From Forficula auricularia (Eukaryota > Arthropoda > Insecta > Dermaptera > Forficulidae), in assembly GCA_024734495.1 (NCBI GenBank), contig JALMQS010000916.1:248001-312000 (forward strand): a DNA stretch of 64,000 bases, in the 5' to 3' direction. Below the pieces are notes generated by a model. The model was given only the letters and a program-made list of their open reading frames with translations, was not told where the DNA came from and did no database searches. The translations under genes were made by a program, and so were the position numbers. Below, piece by piece: positions 1-10,165 of this stretch. Numbering within the stretch: the stretch's first letter is position 1; every line of letters begins with the position of its first letter.

Positions 1-825
1 AAGTGGCCTGACTATAGGTTTTGCCTCTTTCAGAGACAATTACAAAAGAAACTCCGTCTCGCTCATTTACTCGAAATTCAAAACTATTTGATTATATTTT
101 TCATCAGAGATAGGGAAACTTTTTTAGCTATTAAAGTAAAATTTGATTTCACCGATATTACCAACTCGTTTCGAATGGAAGAAAATTAAAGACCATTTAA
201 ATTTAAAATTGCTTATTGAATCAATTTATACGAAGAATAATTACAGTCATTAAAATGAAAAATACTAATTATATACGATAAAATGAATATACTAAAAAAA
301 AGTAGTGTATAGAAAAAATTAATAAAATTATCATTATGGAACGAAAAAAAACTTTTTAACTTTAGACTTTGGAGAAATAATGTTTTATTTTTGATACAAT
401 AATATCAAAATTGGTGTTTTTTTACATCTAAGATCAACTTGAATACTATTCTCGGATTTCAATAGATTTCTATACGATTTTTATTAATTACTATTATTTT
501 ATTTTTTTTAATAAAAATATTTATAGACACAAACATATATATTTAGCCCTCTTTACCGGAAATTTTTTATTTTTACTCCACCTGAGGTAATTTAGCCAGG
601 TTCAACCCTTTCTCACTATTCAGAAATAAATTAATCTTATTTAAGAAATGCGGGCTGGTTCTAGGTGAAACATTATAGCGATTAAGTAAATAAGGAATCA
701 TGGTTTGATTTTTCTAAACAATTTGAATAAAAGTAAAAAGTATTGCTACTAGAAGTGGCCTGAATAGTAGTTTCGGCTCTTTTAGAGACTCCTTCTCGCT
801 CCTTTTCATTCAAATTTTGTCGAAG
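1..825. repeat. Direct repeat pair flanking ~660 bp of AT-rich DNA
   Basis: The first ~90 bases and bases 753-825 are diverged direct copies: both start AAGTGGCCTGA, then a CTCTTTYAGAGAC block, then TCTCGCTC. The second copy lacks about 13 bases after the AGAGAC block. The left copy touches the window edge, so the repeat may extend further. No coding content or target duplication is visible. The DNA between the copies is simple AT-rich sequence. The family is not recognised. Confidence 0.5.
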
Positions 826-1267
826 TTCCCAGAGATGTGTTGCTTTCTAAAAAAGACTTTTCGGCACTATCCATAGCAAGTGTTTTTCTTTTTGATTTAA
901 CTAATCAACTACTCTTGAAATTTGTGATTGTCATTTTTAAATACCCTGAACATAGCTATAATGAAAAAATCTCCATAAAGCCTCAATTGCTAGAAACATG
1001 ATTTTTAAACTTTCAACACACTTTCAAATTAAATACAAATCAAACAAACGTATTCACAAATTCGTTTGCCCCTATGACTTCTTAAGTATGGAATTAACTT
1101 TCCGCCACATACAACATTCAGGCTTTCAAGCAATATATTCGCAGATACCGTCGACTTCAAACCAAACTTAAAAATTCTACCCCTTCTCTTTCTTTTCTCG
1201 ATTCCGAGTATATAGTATAAAAAAATACAAATAAAAAAATGACTTTTTTTTAAATTTATTTATTGTC
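826..1267. other. No gene seen; AT-rich non-coding
   Basis: No open frame, splice-bounded exon or terminal repeat is recognisable here. It is ordinary AT-rich sequence leading into the tRNA-like element. Confidence 0.5.
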
Positions 1268-1430
1268 ATTGCCCATTTAGACAGCAAATCAGTAAAGGGT
1301 TAGTAGGGTTAGTGAGGGAGCCGAGTTTTTGCCGGTTGAAATTTTATATGCTAGCCAGGCTCGAACCCGGGCCTCCCGCTTGAACATCGTCATCAACGAT
1401 GCTGAAGCTCGGACAACCCGGTTCCCCAAA
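1268..1430 (-). repeat. tRNA-derived SINE or tRNA-like pseudogene
   Basis: On the minus strand the block 1428-1345 reads like a class II tRNA relic. It contains TTGTCCGAGC (A-box-like), a CATCGT/ACGATG hairpin, and the exact B-box GGTTCGAGCC. The ends do not form an acceptor stem, so this is not a functional tRNA. A tRNA-derived SINE or pseudo-tRNA is the best reading. The flank at 1268-1340 has GGGTTAGTRR-like repeats and may be the SINE body. Confidence 0.5.
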
Positions 1431-2107
1431 ATATATACTTTTCATATTTTTAAAATTAATGTAATATTCTTCTAATCAATAAAAATTAAAATAGCTAGCT
1501 ATCTGAAACAAGTCCGATATTTATGGGATTTTATCCGATCCCCAAGATAAGTCGCATATGCCTCGTTATGTCGATGGCTACTACCATTAGACGATTAGAC
1601 AGACAATTCTCATTAGCAGAGAGGCTAGAGTGCAACACGTGTGCACATCCTCTCTTTTAGCACTGAGCACACTTTCCGGATTACAACTGGACAATGTCCA
1701 TCTCATAATCATTTGATAAACCCAAGCAAAATGAGTGAAAAAACCGGATTTTTATTTTTCTCATTTAAATAAAACGTTAGACGAGACACAAAATGAAAGG
1801 GTGGGTTTTTTTCTGTTTTATTTTTCCCAAAAACGAGAGGGCATGTGAAAATTGTTCAAGAGATTTTTCTCAGTCAAAAATGGTCATTTATGTGATCAAA
1901 GCAAAACAACCCCCCCCTCCCCCTTCTCTCTTTTAACCACTGAAATAATCCAATTCTACTATAAAACCTGTTTCTGATTTATTTTCAATCCCCCTTTGAT
2001 TTTATTTAAATATGTCTTTTTAAGGCAGTTCTTTCACAAATAGAAAAATTCAAGAAGTCCTCCAAACTTGGAATATAAGTAATTAAAAGCATAATAAACA
2101 CACTATA
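1431..2107. other. No gene seen
   Basis: AT-rich sequence with a C-rich tract near 1908-1925. I see no exon, terminal inverted repeat or RNA gene. Confidence 0.5.
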
Positions 2108-2437
2108 GAGAGATATTAAATTCCAAAGATAGAGTTTTTCAGACTCTTATACATTGTACCGAGGAGTGAACCGCGATCTAATATCGTGTACACCTACTTC
2201 CACTTTCATTTCCTAGTAGAAGACAATAGATAAAGGACATTATCTAATGAATTCCAAAATAATTCCACATAATTCCAAAGACATGTACACCTAATTCCAA
2301 TCGGCGTTCACTCCTCGCATTGCACTATACGGAATATCGGAAAGTTTTGTGCTTATGAATTATGAATCCTTTAATGTCTGTTCTATATACTCTAGCATTA
2401 GCTTTTTGCCAGTATTGTCGCAAAACAACTACCTTAA
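2108..2437 (+). mobile_element. Right part of a TTAA-flanked MITE, split by a nested MITE
   Basis: From about 2108 (AGATATTAAATTCCAAAGAT) to CAACTACCTTAA at 2426-2437 this matches the right part of the complete copy at 18208-18896, including GGCTTATGAATTATGAATCC-like internal sequence. The left end is missing. The copy is interrupted at 2160-2317 by a younger MITE, so it is the older insertion. Confidence 0.75.
2160..2317 (+). mobile_element. 8-bp-TSD MITE, copy 1, nested
   Basis: The element starts CGAGGAGTGAACCGCGAT and ends with the inverted GTTCACTCCTCG. It is flanked by near-identical 8-bp duplications CATTGTAC (2152-2159) and CATTGCAC (2318-2325). It sits inside the TTAA-flanked MITE; removing it restores the internal sequence seen in the other copies. 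It is too short to code. An 8-bp duplication fits hAT (or P/Merlin-type) transposases; the parent element is unknown. Confidence 0.85.
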
Positions 2438-2689
2438 TTCTAAACATACATAATTGTTTTTAGTAAACAAATGATGAAAAATATCCACCATGTATTTCTG
2501 TATATTGAAATTTTTATATATCGATTTTTCTTCAGAACCTTCAAGTTCGATATATAGAGGTTCAACAATATTTTTATTTTCACAAAAAGAACCATTTATT
2601 ATTATTTTTTTTTTTAATCTGAGTTCACGTTTTGGATGAATGGTCATAAAGTTTCCTAGATTGTTAGGTGAGTGCGTAAATAAGGTAGG

Positions 2690-2920
2690 GATAAGAGGGT
2701 GAGGTGAGCATGTGGAAAGCGAAGAGACATCCCTCGAAACGCCACCCACACCAGCATGACCATATGACCATGTGCACCATCCATAGGTAGGTCGGAGGTG
2801 GCAGGCGCGTGCCTGCGCAGCTGCTGCCTGTGCCCCTGAGTCCTCTGGCCCTAAAAAATATCCAAATACGTAAAGCTTACCTATGGATAGACAGACAGAC
2901 AGGCAGACAGCTGCCAGATC
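2690..2920. promoter_or_regulatory. GC-elevated single-copy island, candidate regulatory DNA
   Basis: This block (for example GCAGGCGCGTGCCTGCGCAG near 2800) is clearly richer in G and C than its surroundings and matches none of the repeats in the window. It includes a GACAGACAGGCAGACAG-like short tandem at 2887-2912. The minus-strand open frame over it resembles no known protein. A conserved non-coding element is possible, but only by composition. Confidence 0.25.
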
Positions 2921-3436
2921 TACGGTGCAACAGCCTCCCTCCCCGGTTCTTTTCTTATCTTTTCACTTCCTTTGAGCACGATTAAAAAAATTGTCTGATA
3001 CAATCTGTACGACCAGCTCAAACGCGTAAGGAGGAAGGAAGGGCTGGCTGGCTGGCTGGACAATCGGTCCAAGAACGCTCTCAATTTATCCAATTTAGAA
3101 AAAAAAATCTTAAATTTAGTAACAAATATAAACATAAAGACAACCACTTGTATGATATCTTGCAACGATGATGATGTCAATATAAAGAATGACGAATCAT
3201 ACATACGCAGAATAGAAAAGGAATAAATATACTTTTTTATTTATTCCACTAAAGCTAACATCCCGCTTTATATGGGACCTGAACCTTTGATAAAACTATT
3301 ACTAATACTGCGGCCAAACACAAGTTATAAACCACTATAAATTTATATTATTAAATTGAATATAGCCTCTGCCTATATCGGTAATACAGGAAAAGGGCTT
3401 ATCCATTGTTCTAGTTAATAGAAAGTTGTTATTTTC

Positions 3437-3602
3437 CGAGTGGTGAACCGCGACCTAAAATCGTGTACACCTACTTCCACTTCCACTTTCATTTCCAAGT
3501 AGAAGACAATAGATGATAATAGATTATCTAATGAATTTCAAAGTAATTCTAAATAATTCCAAAAACAGTGTACACCTAATTCCAATCGCAGTTCACGCCT
3601 CG
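3437..3602 (+). mobile_element. 8-bp-TSD MITE, copy 2
   Basis: It starts CGAGTGGTGAACCGCGAC, ends GTTCACGCCTCG, and has 8-bp flanks TTATTTTC (3429-3436) and TTATTTCC (3603-3610). The body shares the GTGTACACCTACTTCCACTT block with the other four copies. Confidence 0.85.
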
Positions 3603-3610
3603 TTATTTCC

Positions 3611-5646
3611 TAATAAATTCAAGTTGGAATGCAAATAACTAGCACTTCTCTGATTTTAGGATTACACTGCTGCAATCAAATGCTTTTTTCTACCCCTGTA
3701 ATTGTACAAGATCTATGAGAACGGAATATTTTTGAGAAAATAAAAAAAAAATGTTGAAAAAAATGAAATGAAATGATGATTCATGACACAGCTTTGCTTT
3801 TTCTATTTCATCTTGAAAAATTTGCTCTTTAAATCATCAATGAAAAAAAATTTGATATTTATTAAAAATCTACAATTTGTATTTTTTTTTATTTATTTAT
3901 TTGATTCCTCCCTTTTCTTTATCGAGTAGGGTTAAATTTGCATACAAATAAAATTTTTATCAACCATAGAGTGAATTTGAAAAAATCAATCAAGACATTT
4001 TAAGAAAATTAAAAAAACAAAAAAAAATAATAAAATAAAATTTTATGAAAGCAAATTAAACGAATAAAATCCCTCTGCTTCTTTCTCATTGGAATTGGAA
4101 AGTCAGTCCTTTAAAATAATCAAATAATAATATACTCAAAACCCTAAAATTTGTAATATCTAGTACAAACACGTATCTAGCATGTTTTTCGAATACTGGA
4201 TACCCACCCGATTGAAATTATATTTATTAAAAGTCACTTCAAGAATGCTTCACTATTTTAACTGACCAATAAGTACTGTTATATCCCACATTATTATCAT
4301 TACTTTTTTCTTTTTAAATACATTCAAGTATTATTATAATTTGTAATATAAAAGAAATTATTAAAATTGTTTTAAAAAATAATCAATAAAACGTTTCAGG
4401 ATAATTTTTTAAATTATTGAAAAGATTTATATAGCATATTCAAAAATATATTATATATTATTTACATGCAATTTAAATTTCTTAAGTGATAAAGAGGAAA
4501 ATTTTCCCGAAATGTTTTATGGATTGTTTTTGATTAGTTTCTTAGGATTATTATATTTATATTTCACCTTATGTGAACATCTTTACTTTATTATTGTTAT
4601 CTATCTTTCACTCTTTTTTATTCTTTCTATCTCTTCAGGAAGGAGACCAAATGAAAGTAGATAGTGTGTATCATTGTTATTATATTTCCGGCAGCTTTTA
4701 CAGCTGATTTACTTTTATAAGGATTGCCTTAGCACATAGGACATTTGTAACCTTAATCCCAATATAATCACCCCCCCCCTCTAAAGTGTGCGTCTTTCTA
4801 TATTTACTATTTTTAAATCTTTCTAGCTAATTTGTCATCCTTTAAATACCCGTTATTTGACTTTTATTGGAAATCTCATTTAATTGTAAATCTGACATTT
4901 TTTTATTTTTCATTTAATGGATTAAAAATATACATATTAAGTATGTTTTGAAAAACGTCGAACTCCACCCCGTCCATTACACCCCCTGCCCTTAACCAGC
5001 GCTCATTTGTGGTTTTTTCTATTTCATATTTTGTATTCCTGTATATTTATAACAATCAAAACGTAGTTTGGGTTATTTTCCGGTTAATTTGTCTCTAATT
5101 ATTTAAACATGCCCTCATCTGTTATTAGAGATGCGGCTTTGCTCTTATGGTTCCACCCTGACCCTCCTAGCCCCCCAAAATTGAGTTCTCGCTTCTCTCT
5201 CGCTCTTGCGGTTTGTTTTATCCATCCCCTTTTTTGAAACCACAAATACGCTATCCAAATTCATTCTTTAATATTCCAATTATACAAAATTGAAACATTA
5301 ACAAGGGGTACTTGAGTTCATAAGGGTGAAATTTTTTATTTCATTTTTCTAAGCCAAGTTTTGTATTACCAAAGTATTAATTGAAGTACCTACCTATGAC
5401 TAATATATTAATTATATTTTTAAATAACGTGATTGTAGACTTGAAATCGATAGCAGCGACTCATATGGTAGGTACAGATCGTAGAGTTACTTTATTATAA
5501 ATACACTATAGTACATTAGTTTAGTCAAACTAGGAGATTTCGATTATTGAACAAAAAACAAATTTTCTCATTCATTATTATCAATAAGAGCTAAATTTAA
5601 TTTTATACTTTTTGATGCGTGAGCTTATTAAGTATACTTACATTAT
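3611..5646. other. ~2 kb with no gene seen
   Basis: AT-rich DNA with homopolymer runs (a C-run at 4770-4778) and no recognised exon, transposon end or RNA. The stretch 5100-5230 is slightly GC-richer but shows no motif I can name. Confidence 0.5.
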
Positions 5647-5890
5647 TTAAATTGAAAGTTTTTGTGCCGAGGGTAGCAGAATTTTTATATATTGAAGGAG
5701 ACAATAAAAGAGAGAGTCTATAGTGCTGGAATTTTAAATTTTATTTGTAACGAGGCTATAGTTTCGAGGGCTTTGCGCTCTTCCTCAGTCTATTACAATT
5801 GATTCACTGGCAAAGCCCTCGAAACTATAGTCTCGCTACAAATAAAATTTATAATTCCAGCAGAAGACACTCTTTTATTGTCTCCTTCAA
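5647..5890 (-). mobile_element. Penelope-type foldback element A
   Basis: A tail starting TTAAATTGAAAGTTTTTG (5647) is followed by inverted arms at about 5692-5776 and 5813-5890, beginning TTGAAGGAGACAATAAAAG and ending with its complement. The left arm carries a minus-strand hammerhead-like core (5761-5788: CTGAGGA box, 6-bp-class stem, GAAAC). Its stem I complement (TTGTAAT with GTTACAA) lies just outside. The right arm keeps only the GAAAC half. Unlike copies B-D I cannot see a clear target duplication, so this copy may be older or rearranged at its right end. Confidence 0.7.
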
Positions 5891-6009
5891 CCCCAAAAAC
5901 ATTTTGATTGTAAAATTAAAAAATAAAACTGAGCAAAGATGCGAAAACAAACTTGCTTTGAATTCTTCGCTCAGCTTTTTTCATAGTACATCTGACCGTA
6001 AAATTTAAT

Positions 6010-6170
6010 TTACCACCTTGAATCCTTCAAAATCCTCATGGGAGCACAGTCATCCTTCCCTTGATCACTCTCTTTCCTTCGGTAATGCAACGATTTGTCA
6101 AAACTTTTATAGGTGCTAAATCTTCCTCTGTGTACATTCACTAAGATTAAATAACCCTTGGATAGTGCAT
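6010..6170 (+). mobile_element. LINE 3'-end relic
   Basis: The stretch TTTCCTTCGGTAATGCAACG (about 6070-6090), followed by ATAGGTGCTAAATCTTCC, matches the 3' UTR of the LINE at 39235-39300, where CTTCGGTAATGCAAGGGTC and AGGGGCTACATCTTTAC occur in the same order. Only the tail is present, as expected from 5' truncation. Confidence 0.6.
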
Positions 6171-6709
6171 TTCGGATATTTCAAACCTCATGAATAAATA
6201 AATATTTTTTATTTTTGACACCATAAAAAATTCGACCTTTCCCAAAATAACAATTCGATTAAAATTTTAATTCGATTTTTAATTTTGAGGCAATATTAAT
6301 ACATATAACTTGAAAATTTCAAATATATATCTTATTTTGTTTGCAAGCTACAATGTTCTGACTGACGAACTGAAATGGACATTGTAGCGACGGTATTAAT
6401 AGGGTCTCGTTTTACTTTTTAAACAGAACCCTAAAAAAGGGGTAGGTACAATTTTATACAAATTTTCAGCAAAATTGTAAATTCCTTTATTTACCTGTCA
6501 CAAGCCCTCCAACCCTTTTTTATATTTTCACTTTCTCTTTTAAAATGGATTGAAAAAAGTTTAAAGATCCGAATATAATGAGTTAGCCCTTTAATTTTTT
6601 TCTGCTTCTTTAAGGAACTAGTTTTATAGATTTATCTATTTTTTTTTTTTTTTTATTAATTCCTTGACTATTTTGGAAAAGCCCGATGGCCAGATGCCAT
6701 TAATAGGGC

Positions 6710-7000
6710 CCTTGTGTTTGTACTTCTCGTTTGGCCCTTCACTCACACACACTCCCTTTTATCGATCCAGCTGTCGTCGTTCCTTCTTCCTTTAAATGAT
6801 TTTTATTATTCATCTTCTATTATCACTCTCTCTTCTAATCCACATAATATTATATAACTATTTGAGTTGCCAATTTGCACACACCAGGCAGGAGACTTCC
6901 TCCTGGAGTCTGGAGCAATGAACCTTTCCAGAGGGAGCTAATGAGCTTTGCTCTCCTCCAGCACCAAACACAATTAGTACTTAGGTGTGTGAATAGAAAT
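6710..7000. promoter_or_regulatory. GC-elevated island, candidate regulatory DNA
   Basis: Non-repetitive, moderately GC-rich DNA containing CCAGGCAGGAGACTTCCTCC near 6886 and an imperfect inverted pair (GGAGACTTCC with GGAGTCTGG spacing). There is no coding frame. It is listed only because it stands out from the AT-rich background. Confidence 0.2.
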
Positions 7001-7305
7001 AAGCGCTAAACCATAATAAAAATCATAATAACTATAATAATCAATTCTATTCTAACAATATTAAACAAATGCGATTCTCCTTCCCGTCTTATTTAGACCT
7101 TAAATTTTTTAAATATTATTTTTAAATAAATACATACAAATCTTTATTTAAAATCAATTTAAATTGAAGGGAAAACAAACATCTATTGATGCTACACAGG
7201 CAGAAGAGGGTTTATCTCACATGGCTTAAGAAAAATTATATAAATTACATTTTTTTCTACAAACAAAATCATTTTATAAACTATACTTAAAATACTTTTA
7301 TTTTT

Positions 7306-7835
7306 CACAAAGAGAAACAAAGAGTGTCCTCTGCTTGATGCAAATAAACATATACACATATATATCAAGATGATATATCTGTATATATATATTATTTATT
7401 TGTTTGAGACTATAGTTTCGAAGACTTGGTCTTCATCATCAGTCTTTCTTCAACTATAAATGCTTTTCATGAGTCAATATCATATGGATATTGATAAGTT
7501 CCTTCGTCACTGGAATGCTAGAAACTCAACATTAAGACACACCCTAGGAGTGTCTTTGTTAGTTTCTAGCATTCCAGTGACGAAGGAACACTCAAGTTTT
7601 CAATATCCATATGATATTGACTCCATGAAAAACATTTATAATTGAAGAAAGACTGATGATGAAGACCAAGCTTCGAAACTATAGTCTCAAACAAATAAAT
7701 AATATATATATACAGATATATCATCTTGATATATATGTGTATATGTTTATTTGCATCAAGCAGAGGACAACCTCTTTGTTTCTCTTTGTGAATCAACAAC
7801 TCTGCTACTCTCGGCAAAACAAAAACTTTTCAATT
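7306..7835 (+). mobile_element. Penelope-type foldback element B with two hammerhead-like cores
   Basis: A near-perfect inverted repeat spans 7306-7790 with its centre near 7546. A single-copy tail follows at 7791-7835, which is the reverse complement of the TTTTTGCCGAGAGTAGCAG tail of copies C and D. Perfect 12-bp duplications ACTTTTATTTTT flank the whole unit (7294-7305 and 7836-7847). Both arms carry a hammerhead-like core: minus strand 7415-7442 (CTGATGA, U, GAAGAC-CAA-GTCTTC, GAAAC) and plus strand 7653-7679, where one stem II base is lost. GAAAC is followed by TATAGTC in both. The open frames across it are by-products of the palindrome. Confidence 0.85.
7415..7442 (-). ncRNA. Hammerhead-ribozyme-like core (element B, left arm)
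   Basis: Read on the minus strand: CTGATGA, one extra U, a perfect 6-bp stem II GAAGAC/GTCTTC with CAA loop, then GAAAC and TATAGTC. GAAAC-TATA-GTC can form the very short stem III (AC/GU) next to cleavage residue C. Stem I is weak here (GA/UC only). The extra nucleotide before stem II departs from the textbook core, so activity is uncertain. Confidence 0.55.
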
Positions 7836-7959
7836 ACTTTTATTTTTATTTAACCACTGATTTAAAATTTTTCTAACACATTCCCCATTTGGAAAATGCT
7901 GACATCAGCTATCCAAACATCTATTCAAAGTCAAATTAAAAACAAAAAAATAAAAACAT

Positions 7960-8130
7960 TGGTCAATTTTTTTATCTCCATAACTTCTAGAGATTGGGAT
8001 TCCCTTCCGGCTTCTACCCTTCCCCCCTGAATCCTAGAATTTTCAACCCTTCGAAAGATCCGCCTCCACAAGTACTTCCGATTCCATCCAAATTCTTGAA
8101 TATTTTGTCGTTGTCTGCCATGTAAATTTT
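7960..8130 (+). pseudogene. LINE C-terminal coding relic
   Basis: One frame reads ITSRDWDSLPAS at 7975-8020, which is the conserved LINE C-terminal motif seen as MTSRNWNSLPAS in the LINE at 39117-39155. After a frameshift it continues as IRLHKYFRFHPNS and a stop at about 8098, matching TRVHRHLRLHPLS there. It is a short 5'-truncated copy of a related non-LTR element. Confidence 0.7.
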
Positions 8131-8444
8131 TTGTAATTTAAAGCCTGAATCTCTCTAATTTATTTACATAATAAAAAAATAGTTGATAAAAATAAATAAA
8201 TTTGATTTTTTGTATATCCACGCGGTGATGTGTACGAGTATGACACGTAATAAATGCTATGTGCAGAAAGTGAAACTTACAATAGCATACATTAAAAGGG
8301 TCCAGATATCAGATCCAGTTCTTACTTAATTACGAATACCGGATATAATTACATTAAATAAATATATAATTATTGTATTTTAAAAGATATTATATTTTTA
8401 TGTCAAGGTATATCAAGGTAGCTGTTTGATACGTTTAATTTCAT

Positions 8445-8525
8445 ACGAGCAAAAGGGTTCATCCCCTCAAAAATTGAACTCAATCGACAGCTTCGGTATC
8501 CGGGCATTTGCCTTAAACCTAGTGA
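8445..8525 (-). repeat. Degenerate tRNA-like SINE fragment
   Basis: The plus-strand string GGGTTCATCCCCTCAAAAAT followed by TGAACTCAATCGA aligns with GGATTCATCCCCC-AGGAGTCGAACCTGAG in the SINE copies near 55.5 and 55.85 kb. The B-box is eroded. Its placement in the family is an inference. Confidence 0.4.
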
Positions 8526-8529
8526 TGGA

Positions 8530-9065
8530 ATCTTTCTGGTATATACTGTATGAACATCTAGGAAAGTTCACACGGGTTAGATTCATCTACAATTGAAAAT
8601 CTATGGTATACGCTTATATGGCGTCTTTCATTTATTGGGTTAAGGGATTGCCCGTATACAGGAAGCTGGCATTTAGGTTCAACTTCCTAGAGGATGAGCC
8701 CATGTGCCATTAAATTAATTATCCAACAACTATCTTGATGGTCGCGGACACTGACGAGTCCCTGTAATCCAGCGTCTTGGAAGCCAGAATAAAGGATCCT
8801 AGAGAGGTTAATCCGACCACTGCGATTGAACCAACCAGAGGTCAGGAACCGCGCATTGTCTATTCTGATTAACCTCGAAATACAAAGCAGCACAAATCAC
8901 AAATCGGGTCACCAGGAACAACAACTACCTTGATATAGTACCTTGTTATGGGCTTTTGAATTTTTCTAAAAATTCTCCAGTTAACTTTTGTAAACTTCTC
9001 ATTGTGAAGTTTTCTTCTAGTGATGTAGAAATTTCGATAAACTCGTACGGGAATTTCCATAAACC
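8530..9065. other. GC-elevated unrecognised stretch
   Basis: Two short minus-strand open frames (8687-8893 and 8869-9060) overlap here and base composition is higher than in the flanks. Neither translation matches a family I know. It could be a decayed element or a conserved non-coding segment. Confidence 0.3.
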
Positions 9066-9875
9066 AAAAAACTCACTTGCTTTTATTCATTATATTTTAA
9101 CTTCTCCAGAAAATGTTAATATTTCCATTTAACAATTATTGTATTGCTAAAATTTCCAAAAAATTAGAACAGTGCTTACTTATTATAACATAGAAAGTAA
9201 TGCAATTAAATACAAACTCAAAAATATATAAAATTATGATTTATGATTAAAAAAATAAAAATTATTTCTTTAATAAAATTTTGATTGTAATTGAAGGAGG
9301 GGTGTCAAATATTATAAAGGTGGTAGATTTACTGGGGCATGTCGCCTGTCTTTATTATATAGCTATTCCAACAAAAACACCACCTATTTGCTTATTTCCC
9401 CTGCAGCTGCACACATATAAAATAGAAGCCCTGACACCCTCACACTATAGGAAATAAAAAAAAAAATAGTTTTTTAGCTTCATGACTTTATCCACCCTCC
9501 TGGCCACCACCTGTAGGTCTGACCTAATTTTAATTACGACTAAAAACCATATATATAATATGAACCCTTAACTAGAAACAAAGTAAAAGGAAATAAACGA
9601 CTTGAAGCGTGAATGAGTGAGTGGGTGACTCAAAACGCTGCGCAGCCCTGATAGACGTAGATTAGAGAATTATTCAGAAATAAATAAATGCAGCTGCCTT
9701 CTTTCCATCTCTTTGCATTTATATAGACAAATTGACTTCATAATCGAATTTATAGATATACATAGTTACATAAAGGTTATTTATTCAGTGACTCAGATCA
9801 TCATAGCTTCCTTGATACTTTGTCCGTCATAGGAACAAACGTTTCCGCCCTTTCTTTTTTTTTTTTTTACTGATT
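9066..9875. other. No gene seen
   Basis: AT-rich DNA without recognised exons or repeat ends. Confidence 0.5.
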
Positions 9876-10090
9876 CTACCAGGGCATGTGTTCCATTGAA
9901 ATAAAATCAATAATCGACCCCCCCCCCCTCCCCAATATATATATAATTTCGCAAACTTTCAGGGTGCCATCTTGCAGTCTGAGATTTCCTTCCTGTTTTC
10001 CATCCTCCCCTGAAACCTTCAAAACAAGGGCTCCAAAATATTTTTTCCCTTCCATCCAAATTTCTTGAATTTTTCAAAATTATTTCAAAT
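9876..10090 (+). pseudogene. LINE C-terminal coding relic
   Basis: The open frame begins CSIEIKSIID, matching CSDEIKSIIP of the LINE at 38979-39010. A C-run and short AT insertion follow, then LRFPSCFPSSPETFKTRAPK and a stop at 10066-10068, matching the WNSLPASIFPSTYDLQTFKTRVHR region. It is a degenerate 3' fragment of the same LINE group; the poly-C tract sits inside it. Confidence 0.75.
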
Positions 10091-10165
10091 TTTATTTTCT
10101 TATACCTATGTATGTAGAACACGGTGTTTTATATTCTTATCATAAAAAATCTGGTGTGACTTTTT

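Noticed and set aside
1339..1428. Functional tRNA gene
   Set aside because: A- and B-box-like motifs exist but the acceptor stem does not pair and the anticodon arm is not standard; kept as a SINE or pseudo-tRNA.
2429..2749. 106-residue minus-strand open frame
   Set aside because: It crosses a MITE end and a GC island, has low-complexity composition and no family resemblance.
5813..5890. Second complete hammerhead-like core in element A's right arm
   Set aside because: Only the GAAAC half and its flank are present; the CTGANGA box is missing.
7460..7853. Several overlapping open frames on both strands
   Set aside because: They arise from the palindrome of element B; the two strands encode mirror sequences and match no protein.
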